The position numbers and the translations under genes were made by a program. A DNA stretch of 64,000 nt, from the NCBI GenBank assembly GCA_963764235.1, contig CAVXRO010000006.1, forward strand, positions 620,001 to 684,000. The letters are read 5' to 3'. Of the stretch, positions 17,513 through 27,659 are shown in pieces. Each line of letters starts with the position of its first letter. Within the stretch, counting starts at the first letter, position 1. The notes beneath the pieces were generated by a model, which was not told the origin of the DNA, searched no databases, and was given only the letters and a program-made list of their open reading frames with translations. The stretch is from DATFVA01 sp963764235 (lineage in GTDB: Bacteria > Bacteroidota > Ignavibacteria > Ignavibacteriales > Ignavibacteriaceae).

Positions 17513-19738
17513 TTACATCGTGTCGATGATCCTGTTGAAGGTTTCGCTGGGGCGCATAGAGGCGAAGGCTTTATTATCATCTGGCAGATAGTAGCCGCCT
17601 ACGTCAGCAGGTTTGCCCTGTACTTCAATCATATCTTTCGCTATCTGCTCTTCGTTTGCTTTAAGTTCATTATAGATCTTTGTGAATCTTTCTTTCATAG
17701 CGGCATCTTTATCCTGCACTGCAAGCGCTTCTGCCCAGTATAATGTGAGGTAAAATGAACTGCCGCGGTTATCGATTTCGCAGGCTTTCCTCGAAGGCAT
17801 TCTTCCGTTTTCAAGGTACTTACCGATTGCGGTATCAAGTGTTTCAGCTAATATTTTTACTTTAGCGTTTCCGGTTTTATCAGCTATCATTTCGAATGAG
17901 GGTACAAGCGCGCAGTACTCGCCGAGCGAATCCCATCTGAGGTGATTCTCTTTAAGGAACTGCTGAACATGCTTGGGAGCAGAACCGCCCGCACCGGTCT
18001 CAAACAGTCCGCCGCCTTTTAACAACGGAACAATTGATAGCATTCTTGCGCTGGTTCCGAGTTCAAGGATAGGGAAGAGGTCTGTCAGGTAATCACGAAG
18101 TACGTTGCCAGTAACAGAAATAGTATCCAGACCTTTTCTTGTTCTTTCGAGCGTATACTTCATCGCGTCGACAGGCTTAAGAATTTTAATTTCCAATCCT
18201 TTTGTATCGTGTTCAGGCAGGTATTTATTAATCTTTGCGATTATTTCCCTATCGTGAGCCCTGTCTTCATCCAGCCAGAAAATGGCAGGAGTATTGGAAG
18301 AGCGTGCGCGGTTTACAGCGAGTTTTATCCAGTCGCGTATAGGTTCATCTTTAGCCTGACACATCCTGAATATATCGCCCTTCTCAACCTGCTGCTCAAG
18401 CAGAGCTTTTCCTTTGGAATTAACAACGCGGATGGTGCCGTCACCCTGAGCTTCAAACGTTTTGTCATGCGAACCGTATTCTTCAGCCTTCTGGGCCATC
18501 AGACCTACGTTTGAAACAGCTCCCATCTTTGTAGGATCGAATTGTCCTCTTTCCTTAGCATCTTCGATGATCGTACCGTAGATGGTAGCGTAGCAGCGGT
18601 CGGGGATCATTGCAACACAATCTTCAAGCTCGTCTTTGGCGTTCCACATCTTGCCGCCGTCGCGGACAACGTTAGGCATAGATGCATCAACAATTACGTC
18701 ATTCGGTACGTGCAGATTTGTCTTTCCCATCCTGGAATCGACCATCGCGAGCCGGGGACGGGATTCATAAACTTTATTTATATCGGCTTCGATCTCTTTC
18801 CTTTTATCCTCAGGCAGTTTCTTTAACTTCTCAAGGATGTCCATAAGTCCGTAATTCTGGTTAGCACCGATCTCCTTCAGAGTATCTGCATGCTTTTCAA
18901 GCGCATCTTTGTAATATACCGAAACAGCGTGACCGAACATTATTGGATCGGATATCTTCATCATAGTTGCCTTGAGATGCAGCGATAACAGTAAGTCATC
19001 TTTCTTTGCCTCATCAATCTGTTTTGCATAGAACTTCCGAAGTTCGCGAACATTCATAACAGCGGCGTCAATTATCTCACCGTTTTTAAGCTTAAGATTT
19101 TCTTTAAGGACAGTTGTTTTACCATCCTTACCGGTATATTCTATTTTAACAACGTCTTCTTTATCGAGGGTGACTGATCTTTCGGAACCGTAAAAATCCT
19201 TCTGGTCCATATGAGCCACGCGGCATTTTGATCCCGACTCAGGCCATGGCTTCATCATCTTATGAGGGTGTTTTTTTGCAAACTTCTTAACCGAAGCTGC
19301 TGCACGCCTGTCGGAATTTCCTTCACGAAGCACCGGGTTCACCGCTGAACCAAGCACCTTCGAAAATCTTTCCTTTAATTTCTTTTCTTCTTCATTTTTA
19401 GGTTCATCAGGATAATCAGGAATTTTATAACCTTTCTCCTGCATCTCTTTAATTGCAGCGTGAAGCTGCGGAATGGAAGCGCTGATGTTAGGAAGCTTAA
19501 TTATGTTAGCGTCGGGCGACTGTGTAAGTTCACCGAGCTCTGCAAGATAATCAGGCAGTTTTTGTTCTTCGGTAAGGTTTTCAGGGAAGTTTGCAATTAT
19601 TCTTCCTGCAAGGGAGATATCTTTTACTTCGATTTCAATTCCTGATCCTTTGGTAAATGATTTTACGATTGGCAGTAAACTATAAGATGCTAATGCCGGG
19701 GCCTCATCAATTTTGGTCCATGTGATTTTTGTGTCCAT
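17513..19738 (-). CDS. icd: NADP-dependent isocitrate dehydrogenase, monomeric type
   Basis: A 741-residue IDH of the monomeric class, which is about 740 residues long and unrelated in overall architecture to the 45 kDa dimeric IDH. Recognised from the start (TWTKIDEAPALASYSLLPI), from SDRRAAASVKKFAKKHPHKM, from MVDSRMGKTNLHVPNDVIVD, and from FETGAGGSAPKHVQQF near the end. It oxidises isocitrate to 2-oxoglutarate and CO2 with NADP in the cytoplasm as part of the TCA cycle, and is reversible in autotrophs. It is a single gene with its own terminator. The sequence is intact over 2.2 kb. Confidence 0.96.
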   Translation of the reverse strand: MDTKITWTKIDEAPALASYSLLPIVKSFTKGSGIEIEVKDISLAGRIIANFPENLTEEQKLPDYLAELGELTQSPDANIIKLPNISASIPQLHAAIKEMQEKGYKIPDYPDEPKNEEEKKLKERFSKVLGSAVNPVLREGNSDRRAAASVKKFAKKHPHKMMKPWPESGSKCRVAHMDQKDFYGSERSVTLDKEDVVKIEYTGKDGKTTVLKENLKLKNGEIIDAAVMNVRELRKFYAKQIDEAKKDDLLLSLHLKATMMKISDPIMFGHAVSVYYKDALEKHADTLKEIGANQNYGLMDILEKLKKLPEDKRKEIEADINKVYESRPRLAMVDSRMGKTNLHVPNDVIVDASMPNVVRDGGKMWNAKDELEDCVAMIPDRCYATIYGTIIEDAKERGQFDPTKMGAVSNVGLMAQKAEEYGSHDKTFEAQGDGTIRVVNSKGKALLEQQVEKGDIFRMCQAKDEPIRDWIKLAVNRARSSNTPAIFWLDEDRAHDREIIAKINKYLPEHDTKGLEIKILKPVDAMKYTLERTRKGLDTISVTGNVLRDYLTDLFPILELGTSARMLSIVPLLKGGGLFETGAGGSAPKHVQQFLKENHLRWDSLGEYCALVPSFEMIADKTGNAKVKILAETLDTAIGKYLENGRMPSRKACEIDNRGSSFYLTLYWAEALAVQDKDAAMKERFTKIYNELKANEEQIAKDMIEVQGKPADVGGYYLPDDNKAFASMRPSETFNRIIDTM

Positions 19739-19896
19739 TTATTTTCCCGCTTATTTTTGCGATATGTATGAATATATATTTAAGTAAAAGTTAAAAATAC
19801 TGAATCTTTGATAATTATTAAAGATTGTTATTTAGGGATATGTCCGGTTAATTCGAATTTAGAGATTACACCAGGTTCGGAAACTCCGGCAAGGCT

Positions 19897-20667
19897 CTAA
19901 TCTTCAACCTTTACAACTCTTAATTTTTTATGTGACATAAAAATAAGGAGTGTCATCAGGAGGATGGAAACGATGGATGCGGGGAGTGTTCCGAGATCAA
20001 AACCACCTTTGGAAATCGGTTTTGTGAGGAAATCGCCGAATGTTGCTCCGAACGGTCGGGTGAACACGAAGGCTATCCAGAACAAAACTATCTCGTTTAT
20101 TTTTGTCAGATAGTGAAGAGTTACCACGACCAAAATAATGCCTGCTGTAACCATAGCTCCGTCAAGATAGCTTAAGCCCAGGTTATCGCTAAGGAAATCA
20201 CCGAAAGCTGTTCCAAGGCTATTAGAAAATAGAATGGCAATCCAGTAAAAGATCTCTTTATTCCTTTCAAATATCGGGTAGACATTCAGATCACCGAATC
20301 TTCTGTACCAGAGCATCAAGGTACAAACAAGGAAAAGGAATAAGATCAAACTTCCGGATGCATAACCCACGTGGAGAGTTCTGTCCATAAAATCCGAGAT
20401 CTCAGTGCCCAGGGTTGTCGTCCCGATTATTACCATCCAGTAGAAAACAGGTATATATTCCTTTACGGTCAATTGAATGGATAGAACGATGATGAAAAAT
20501 ACCAGGGTTACGCCGATCCCGGTAAGATATCCAAGGTTCAGAGTCATCGATAGAAAATCTCCCAGGGTCTCACCCAATGTTGTTGCGATAACCTTCATCA
20601 GCCAGAACAAAAGTGTTATTTCAGCAACCTTATTTACTTTTACGTATTCTCCCTGTTCTTCGGGCAA
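19897..20667 (-). CDS. COG4705-type multi-span membrane protein with four internal repeats
   Basis: A 256-residue integral membrane protein with about eight helices. A signature is repeated four times: ATTLGETLGDFL, TTTLGTEISDFM, SNSLGTAFGDFL and TRPFGATFGDFL, each at the end of an odd-numbered helix and spaced about 60 residues apart. This matches COG4705, annotated in databases as a membrane-anchored protein; the function is not established. No ATG fits. The start is TTG 20667, supported by GGAGAG on the minus strand (20673-20678), 5 nt upstream. It is followed in the opposite flank by icd and preceded by the DUF481 gene, all on the minus strand. Confidence 0.85.
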   Translation of the reverse strand: MPEEQGEYVKVNKVAEITLLFWLMKVIATTLGETLGDFLSMTLNLGYLTGIGVTLVFFIIVLSIQLTVKEYIPVFYWMVIIGTTTLGTEISDFMDRTLHVGYASGSLILFLFLVCTLMLWYRRFGDLNVYPIFERNKEIFYWIAILFSNSLGTAFGDFLSDNLGLSYLDGAMVTAGIILVVVTLHYLTKINEIVLFWIAFVFTRPFGATFGDFLTKPISKGGFDLGTLPASIVSILLMTLLIFMSHKKLRVVKVED

Positions 20668-20748
20668 TATGTCTCTCCGTTTTTTACGCTAAATCTAGTT
20701 TAATTTTACCATAATATGAATGCTAAAGTTCACCGGCTGTTTCCTCCT

Positions 20749-21510
20749 TTAAAATTTGAAAGACAGACCGAATTTCGTGACAGTATCGAGTTTCTTAATT
20801 GTATCAGGAGCACGGGAATCGTACCGGAGACTAACGCCGAAGGTTATGTCGAGCAGGTTGCTTAGCTCTGAGATAAATGAATTATCGGATATAGCCTTAT
20901 AGTCATTCCAGCCGGTAATCTTAGGCTGGAAGTAAGTTACAGAGACGAAATTAAAACCATCCTTAAGCAGAACGCCGAAGGTAGCGTAGCTGCTTAGCCG
21001 GTTTGCATCTGTAAGCCTTCCATGAGATGAGTTTGCGGGGAGATCGTATTCCTCGTGCTCAAACATGTATGCCAGTCCGTACCTGATTTTTATACTCTTT
21101 TCTGACAGCAGTTTAAACCGCACGCCTGCCCCGGCAAGCTCTCTTGAAAGAAGAAGACGCTTTTTGTTATAATCGAACTGCAGGAAAAATTCCAGCTGAA
21201 GGAAATCGTTCATCGACTGAACGTGTCTCAGGTGTGCCAGCGCCTGGTTCGAAAACGCTTCCTTATCCTGCCAGCCATAACCGGCATTTCCCACGAAAAA
21301 AGTGTAGCTTTTCCCCCAATTATAATTTAACCTGGTATCCCCATTGATTAACTGGAAATCCGTATTCCCGGTAAATGCGGTGGCGCTGATATCAACGTTT
21401 CCGGAGAACCCTGTGGAATCATTGTCTGCCCTGAATTTTTCGGTGTTGACCTGCGCAAAAGCAGTAAAGCTGATAAAGATAAAAAAGATTACAGATATTA
21501 ACGTTTTCAT
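20749..21510 (-). CDS. DUF481 outer-membrane beta-barrel protein
   Basis: A 253-residue protein with signal peptide MKTLISVIFFIFISFTAFAQ, cleaved after AFA. The mature part starts TGFSGNVDISATAFTGNTD, the DUF481 opening strand pattern, and continues as an aromatic-rich barrel (RLNYNWGKSYTFFVGNAGYGW, KIRYGLAYMFEHEEYD). It ends KFGLSFKF with a terminal Phe, as expected for barrel insertion. DUF481 proteins include the salt-induced YdiY of enteric bacteria; the role is unknown. Only 81 nt separate it from the start of the COG4705 gene downstream, so they may share a transcript. Confidence 0.88.
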   Translation of the reverse strand: MKTLISVIFFIFISFTAFAQVNTEKFRADNDSTGFSGNVDISATAFTGNTDFQLINGDTRLNYNWGKSYTFFVGNAGYGWQDKEAFSNQALAHLRHVQSMNDFLQLEFFLQFDYNKKRLLLSRELAGAGVRFKLLSEKSIKIRYGLAYMFEHEEYDLPANSSHGRLTDANRLSSYATFGVLLKDGFNFVSVTYFQPKITGWNDYKAISDNSFISELSNLLDITFGVSLRYDSRAPDTIKKLDTVTKFGLSFKF

Positions 21511-21591
21511 AATTTCTTTAATGTTTAAGGGTATTCTAAACTAAAAAATAAGAGATATTTGTCAAAAAGGCTGCGGGATTATGGAAAAGAT

Positions 21592-21795
21592 GAGGTTGTC
21601 TCGTAAGTGTCATTCCGAACCTGACTGCCGGCAGGCAGGTTCAGCATGACAGTCTGCACGACTTCAAAGGGTCTGGAATGATCATAGTGAGACACTGACA
21701 TTTTGTCATACTGTGGATTTTTTCAACATTGGAAAATTGCGTTTTTTCGCTATTTTCGCAGTGTCTCATTTTGAGTCCACCTCCGAGACAACTCC
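21592..21795. repeat. MITE-like element of about 200 bp with nested inverted repeats
   Basis: GTTGTCTCG (21595-21603) and CGAGACAAC (21784-21792) form the outer inverted ends. TGAGACACTG (21688-21697) and CAGTGTCTCA (21759-21768) form an inner 10-bp pair. The left end carries a GTCATTCCGAA repeat with GCCGGCAGGCAGGTTCAG. The left boundary GAGGTTGTCTCGTAAG recurs as GAGATTGTCTCATAAG at 47307-47322. It has no coding capacity. No clear target-site duplication was found, so the mobile nature is inference. Confidence 0.5.
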
Positions 21796-21830
21796 GGTAT
21801 TTCTTCTATACTAACCCAGCATACATGGGA

Positions 21831-21851
21831 AGTATGACATTTTGTCATACT
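21831..21851. repeat. AGTATGACA/TGTCATACT palindrome, second copy of a 17-bp repeat
   Basis: AGTATGACA and TGTCATACT are a perfect 9-bp inverted repeat around TTT. The 17-mer TGACATTTTGTCATACT at 21835-21851 also occurs at 21696-21712. The rest of 21795-21946 shows nothing else. Confidence 0.5.
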
Positions 21852-21946
21852 TGTTGAAGATTTCAGCAGCAAACGATATTTGTGATAATAGATTTTTCCC
21901 TACCGCACAGAGCGGGGCAGACTGGTCGAGATGACAATTACAGCCC

Positions 21947-22426
21947 TCAAATCTCCCACTTGTTGAAGGGATTTTTTACGAGGTTTGCGTTTTTGTATCG
22001 GGAATCTTCGGTTACATCTTCTCCTATCCAGTCAGGTTTTTCAAATTTCTGATCCACGGTATCAAGCTCTATTTCCGCCAGGATCAGCCCCAGGTTCGCA
22101 CCGAAGAATTCGTCGACATCCCAGGTATTTCCTTTATAACCGATCTTATACCTCATTTTTTCGATGAAGGGTTGCAGGCAGAGGTGGTCTATCAAATAGG
22201 CCGCTTCATCGCCGGGAATATCATATTCAAATTCATCACCGGCCCCGTTTTCTTTCTGTCCTTTTATGGTGAGTTTCCCTTCCTCTCCTTCCAGTCTGAC
22301 TCTCACAGTCCTTCCCTTTTCCGTGCTTAAATAGCCTTGCCGGAAGAGAATTCCCTGTGAATTACCCTTCCATTTATCGGAAGTTACCAGAAACTTACGT
22401 TCGATCTCTATGTTATGCTTTGCCAT
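21947..22426 (-). CDS. CYTH domain protein
   Basis: A 159-residue protein starting at ATG 22426 with MAKHNIEIERKFLV. EIERKFLV is the CYTH ExExK signature. Further tunnel residues follow: RQGYLSTEKGRTVRVRLEG, LTIKGQ, RYKIGYKGNTWDVDEFFG, and LAEIELD. CYTH proteins form an eight-strand tunnel that binds triphosphates with divalent metal; most small bacterial ones are inorganic triphosphatases or of unknown activity. A longer frame extends upstream to 22609 but has no family similarity and covers repeat DNA, so the shorter start was chosen. The gene stands alone between two repeat regions. Confidence 0.9.
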   Translation of the reverse strand: MAKHNIEIERKFLVTSDKWKGNSQGILFRQGYLSTEKGRTVRVRLEGEEGKLTIKGQKENGAGDEFEYDIPGDEAAYLIDHLCLQPFIEKMRYKIGYKGNTWDVDEFFGANLGLILAEIELDTVDQKFEKPDWIGEDVTEDSRYKNANLVKNPFNKWEI

Positions 22427-22474
22427 GATTCTATTATTTTTAAGTACAAATCTAATTGTTTTGGACAAAAGTTT

Positions 22475-22550
22475 TAGGAGAATTGGGAGAATTGGCGGAT
22501 TGGGCGATTGGGGGGAAGTTTGTCGCCACGAAGACTCGAAGGCGCTAAGG
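22475..22550. repeat. Second copy of the GGCGGATTGGG and GCCACGAAG repeat pair
   Basis: GGGAGAATTGGCGGATTGGG is followed at 22525-22550 by GCCACGAAGACTCGAAGGCG plus CTAAGG. This is the same pair of elements, in the same order, as at 9703-9790. Between 22551 and 22808 there is no gene; the AT-rich sequence before 22809 presumably carries the oxidoreductase promoter. Confidence 0.6.
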
Positions 22551-22808
22551 TATAGTGCGGAGGGCCGAATTGAGGAAAGACAACTGGTATATTTGTGGTC
22601 AAAATTCACTCTATTCGGTCGGGCTGAAGGTGCTGAAATATTACATAAAAATTATCTCAGATGTGAGAATTTGAGCAGAAATACACATAATCTGATTGTC
22701 AATACTGGCAATGCTTTTCCTTTTTTCTTTTCATTTTCAGCCAAAATTGCTGGTATAAAAGTTGGCTCAGTATGTATTCAACATTTATGCGAATTTCTCT
22801 AAAAATTA

Positions 22809-25800
22809 ATGGTAAGGAAAATGGAACGGAAAAAAGTCACAATTGATGGAAACGAAGCGGCTGCATACGTTGCCTATCATACAAACGAAGTTATTGCTAT
22901 ATACCCCATTACACCCTCATCAAATATGGGCGAATGGTGCGATGCATGGTCTGCAGTAGGAAAGAAAAATATATGGGGAATTGTTCCCTCGGTGAGTGAA
23001 TTACAGAGTGAAGGCGGTGCGTCAGGAAGTGTTCACGGTGCTTTACAGACTGGTGCACTTACAACAACATTTACAGCAAGCCAGGGACTCCTTTTGATGA
23101 TCCCTAATATGTTTAAAATAGCAGGTGAATTGACCTCTGCTGTATTTCACGTTTCCGCCCGCTCGGTCGCCGCACAGGCACTATCAATTTTCGGGGACCA
23201 TAGTGATGTAATGGCCACCCGTTCCACAGGATTTGCCCTTCTCTCTTCTAATTCTGTTCAGGAAGTAATGGATTTTGCTCTGATTGCCCAGGCTGCTACT
23301 CTTGAATCAAGGATTCCCTTTGTTCACTTCTTCGACGGTTTCAGAACTTCACACGAAGTTATGAAAGTTGAACAGCTATCAGCTGAAGATATGCAGGCAA
23401 TGATGAATGAGGACCTGGTTATTGCACACAGAAAACGTGCTCTTTCGCCCGATCATCCGGTGCTTCGCGGAACTGCCCAGAATCCCGATGTATTTTTCCA
23501 GGCACGTGAGACCGTCAACCCATTCTATGATGCCTGTCCCGGTATAGTACAGAAACAGATGGATAAATTCGCTGAGCTGACCGGCAGATCCTATCATCTT
23601 TTTGATTATGTCGGCGCCCCTGATGCAGAAAGAATTATTGTAATGATGGGTTCAGGTGCGGAAGCTGCCGATGAAACGGTGAAATACCTGCAGTCGAAAG
23701 AAGAAAAAGTCGGACTGTTAAAAGTTAGGCTGTACCGCCCGTTCTCAATTGAGCACTTTATAAACGCACTTCCAAAAACAACTAAATCTATTGCAGTGCT
23801 CGACAGAACTAAAGAACCCGGCGCTTCAGGCGAGCCTCTTTATCTTGATATCGTTAACGCAATTTCCGAAATGTACAACGACGGTACACTTCCATTCGAA
23901 TATCCGAAAATAATCGGCGGACGTTATGGTTTGTCATCTAAAGAATTTACTCCCGGGATGGTTAAAGCTGTACTTGATCAGCTATAAAGCAGCAAAACCG
24001 AAGAACCATTTTACAGTTGGAATTATTGATGATGTAACCAATACCAGTCTTGATGTAGATACTGCATTTTCTGTTGAAGCTGATGAAACATTCAGAGGCA
24101 AGTTTTACGGACTTGGTGCTGATGGTACTGTCGGGGCAAATAAAAACTCAATAAAGATCATCGGTGAAGGAACTGATTATTTTGCCCAGGGTTATTTTGT
24201 TTATGATTCGAAAAAATCAGGTTCAGGCACAGTATCTCATCTACGTTTCGGACCAAAAGAAATTAAATCGACTTACCTGATCAATAAAGCAAATTTCATT
24301 GCATGCCACGTACAGGTGTTCCTGGATAAAATGGATATGCTTTCCGAAGCAATTGAAGGCGCAACCTTCCTTGTTGAATACAAAAGTTCCAAAAGAGCAG
24401 GTATGGGATTCACTGCCTGAAAATGTACAGAAGGATCTTATTGAAAAGAAAATGAAGCTTTATGCGATCGATGCATATAAAGTTGCTGATGAAACAGGAA
24501 TGGGTGTAAGGATCAACACAATAATGCAGACATGCTTCTTCGCAATATCCAATATCTTCCCTAAAGAAGAAGCAATTGAAATGATTAAGAAGTCGATTAA
24601 GAAGACTTACGGCGCAAAAGGCGATAAGATTGTTGAGATGAATTTTAATGCAGTTGACCAGACACTATCAAACCTGTTTGAAATTGAAGTTCCTGATAAA
24701 GTTACAAGCAAAACTCAGCTTCAGCCGGCGGTTACAGGCAAAGGTTCCTGAATTTGTAAGAGAAGTTACTGCAGAAATTATCGCAGGTAAAGGTGATCTG
24801 ATTCCTGTAAGCAAGTTTCCAATTGACGGAACTTATCCAACAGGTACTGCTCAATATGAAAAGAGAAATATTGCGCTTGAAGTTCCTGTATGGGATGATG
24901 AAATATGTATTCAGTGTAACAAATGCGTTATTGTTTGTCCTCATGCAACCATACGCTCAAAAGTATTTGAAGAGAGCAATCTGAAAGATGCTCCTGCCGA
25001 TTTCAAAGCAGTAAAATTCAGAGCAAAAGATTATGGTGAAGGTTTATACTATTCACTGCAGGTTGCAGTAGAAGATTGTACAGGATGCTGACTCTGCGTG
25101 GATGTTTGTCCTGTAAAAATAAGAGAGAAGTGAAGCTGAAAGCAATAAATATGAAGGAACAGATTCCGCTGAGAGAAACGGAAAGAGCAAACTGGGACTT
25201 CTTCCTCAACACTGCCTGAACTCGACAGAACAAAAATAAATGTCAGCAAAGTTAAAGATTCACAGTTCCTGCAGCCCTTGTTTGAATTTTCCGGTGCCTG
25301 CTCAGGCTGCGGTGAAACTCCCTATGTTAAGCTTGTAAGCCAGCTGTTCGGCGACCGAACGGTTGTTGCTAATGCAACAGGATGTTCTTCAATTTACGGA
25401 GGCAACCTGCCGACAACTCCATGGGCAAAAGATAACGATGGAAGAGGACCTGCATGGTCAAATTCACTCTTCGAGGATAATGCGGAATTCGGTTTCGGTT
25501 TCAGACTTGCAATCGATAAACATAATGACCAGGCGAAGATACTTCTCAGTAAACATATTGCTGAAATTGGCGAAGAGCTGGTAAACGGACTGCTTAATGC
25601 TGATCAGAAGGACGAAGCAGGAATATATGAACAGCGTGAGAGAGTAAATAGTGCTGAGAGAAAAGCTGAAAGCTAAAATGAATAACGGTCTTGATGCAGA
25701 TAGTAAGAAGAAGATTTTGTTCATCTTGAAAGCCTTGCTGATTATCTGGTAAAGAAATCAGTGTGGATTATGGGCGGTGACGGATGGGCTTATGATATCG

Positions 25801-26418
25801 GTTACGGCGGACTCGATCACGTACTTGCTTCAGGAAAAAATGTAAACGTACTTGTACTCGATACCGAGGTTTATTCTAATACAGGCGGGCAGATGTCCAA
25901 AGGCTACTCCGCGCGGCGCTGTTGCCAAATTTGCCGCTGCAGGTAAACCAATGGCTAAGAAAGATCTCGGCCTGATGGCTATGAGTTATGGTAATGTTTA
26001 TGTTGCCAAAGTTGCTATGGGTTCCAATGATACGCAGACTCTAAGGGCATTCCTTGAAGCCGAGGCCTATGAGGGACCCTCACTTATAATTGCATATAGT
26101 CACTGTATTGCTCACGGTATAAATATGGGTACAGCTATGCAGAACCAGAAAGCGGCAGTCGATTCAGGTTACTGGCCTCTCTTCAGGTATAATCCTGATG
26201 AAGCAGCCGCCGGTAAGAATCCGTTTAAGCTGGAATCAAAAGGGCTGAAGATACCTTTAAGAGATTATGCATACCTTGAGACAAGATATAAGATGCTTAC
26301 GAAGTCTCATCCGGTAGAAGCTGAGAAGCTTATGAAGGAAGCACAGGAAGATGTTGTGACAAAGTGGAAACTATATGAGAAGATGGCTGAGGATAGTAAG
26401 CCTGAAAATAAAGAATAA
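22809..26418 (+). CDS. nifJ: Pyruvate:ferredoxin (flavodoxin) oxidoreductase, broken by nine lesions
   Basis: A single-chain PFOR, which interconverts pyruvate and acetyl-CoA plus CO2 with ferredoxin, using TPP and three 4Fe-4S clusters. Domain I begins VTIDGNEAAAYVAYHTNEV. The cluster-binding runs CIQCNKCVIVCPHATI and CTGC-LCVDVCP follow, then CSGCGETPYVK, and the TPP region GDGWAYDIGYGG...NTGGQMSK. The reading frame is broken at about 23984 (+1), 24371 (+1), 24743 (+1), 25089 (GGA to TGA), 25115 (-1), 25211 (+1), 25650 (+1), 25711 (-1) and 25902 (+1). Repairing all of them gives 1201 codons, a normal PFOR length, and the net +4 fits the observed 3610 nt. Conserved residues survive on both sides of every lesion. 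ATG 22821 is an alternative start. Confidence 0.9.
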
Positions 26419-26452
26419 GAATTATTGAAGAATAAAATTAAAGGAAACTAAA

Positions 26453-27445
26453 ATGGATCTTTCAACAAACTATCTGGGTTTACAGTTAAAAAATCCAATA
26501 GTCCCATCAGCAAGTCCATTATCCGAAGATATTTCGAATATTAAATTAATGGAAGACGCAGGCGCCGCTGCAGTGGTACTCTACTCACTCTTTGAAGAGC
26601 AGATAGAACACGAATCACTCGAGCTTAATTATTTCACCAACATACATAATGAAAGCTACGCTGAAGCTACTTCCTATTTTCCGGAACCATTTGAATTTAA
26701 GACCGGTCCGGAAGAGTATCTCGAGCATATAAAAAATGCTAAAGAAGCCGTAGATATCCCGGTAATCGCCAGCCTGAACGGTAAATCTTTAGGCGGATGG
26801 GTTGATTATGCAAAAAAGATAGAGACTGCCGGTGCAGATGCTCTTGAACTGAATATATACCTTCTCGCTGCGGATGCCGCAAAGAATAGTACCTCAATTG
26901 AGAAGGACTATGTCGATATAGTGAAAGCTGTTACATCCAGCATAAATATTCCGGTTGCTGTTAAAATGCATCCGTATTTCAGCTCGGTGGCTAATATGGC
27001 ATCACAGCTGGATAAAGCAGGTGCAAAAGGACTGGTTATGTTCAACAGGTTTTACCAGCCTGATATAGACCTCGAAACCCTTGAAGTTACGCCTAATGTT
27101 CTGCTGAGTACACCAATGTCGATGCGACTGCCGTTAAGGTGGATAGCAATGCTGTATAAGAAAGTTAATGCCGACATGGCTGCTACAAGCGGAATTTATT
27201 CTGAAGCAGATGTGATTAAGATGATTATGGTTGGTGCTAAGGTTACACAGATGCTCTCCTGCCTGCTGAAATTCGGAATAGGTCATATTTCAGATGTACT
27301 GACCAAACTTAAATTCTGGATGGAAGTTAATGAGTATGAATCTGTTGAAATAATGCGTGGAAGCATGAGCTACATGAATGTTGCAGATCCTTCTGTATTC
27401 GAACGTGCTAATTATATGAAACTCCTGCACTCATACAACAAATAA
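26453..27445 (+). CDS. Dihydroorotate dehydrogenase-like protein
   Basis: A 330-residue TIM-barrel flavoprotein of the DHOD-like superfamily. It begins MDLSTNYLGLQLKNPIVPSA and has VKMHPYF, GLVMFNRFY and MRLPLRWIAML. The last of these is typical of the 'dihydroorotate dehydrogenase-like' branch rather than true PyrD. In many genomes this branch sits directly beside PFOR, as here (34 nt after it). The physiological substrate is not established; a redox role linked to ferredoxin is plausible from context only. AAAGGAAAC precedes the ATG at 26453 by 6 nt. Unlike PFOR, it has no frameshift. Confidence 0.88.
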   Translation: MDLSTNYLGLQLKNPIVPSASPLSEDISNIKLMEDAGAAAVVLYSLFEEQIEHESLELNYFTNIHNESYAEATSYFPEPFEFKTGPEEYLEHIKNAKEAVDIPVIASLNGKSLGGWVDYAKKIETAGADALELNIYLLAADAAKNSTSIEKDYVDIVKAVTSSINIPVAVKMHPYFSSVANMASQLDKAGAKGLVMFNRFYQPDIDLETLEVTPNVLLSTPMSMRLPLRWIAMLYKKVNADMAATSGIYSEADVIKMIMVGAKVTQMLSCLLKFGIGHISDVLTKLKFWMEVNEYESVEIMRGSMSYMNVADPSVFERANYMKLLHSYNK

Positions 27446-27467
27446 TATAATTATAAGAATGGGTTAT

Positions 27468-27498
27468 AAAGCTGCCACAAACATGGCAGCTTTTTTTT
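27468..27498 (+). terminator. Intrinsic terminator of the PFOR operon
   Basis: AAAGCTGCC (27468-27476) and GGCAGCTTT pair across an 8-nt loop and run into eight T residues (27491-27498). A textbook terminator 22 nt after the DHOD-like gene. Confidence 0.88.
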
Positions 27499-27659
27499 AT
27501 CCATTCTCAAATGACGGCTGCGACGTTATTTCGGCCGGATTGTTGTAAACGTCACAGTAACTATGTATTGTGAATCCTTTAACACCCAAATCATCATCTG
27601 AGAGCGATAATCTTCGTACTTTTAAGTCTGTAAAAGATGGTAAAATAAGGACTTAATAA

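Noticed and set aside
25089..25091. TGA in place of a conserved Gly codon in the PFOR ferredoxin motif, suggesting UGA recoded as glycine as in some candidate phyla, or selenocysteine
   Set aside because: TGA is used as the normal stop in hslV, carA and other genes here, and the same gene has eight indels. A plain G-to-T change explains it.
22809..26418. Programmed ribosomal frameshifting in PFOR
   Set aside because: Eight shifts in both directions without slippery sites or stimulatory structures cannot be programmed events.
26453..27445. True dihydroorotate dehydrogenase (pyrD)
   Set aside because: Belongs to the DHOD-like branch that travels with PFOR; kept as DHOD-like without a gene symbol.
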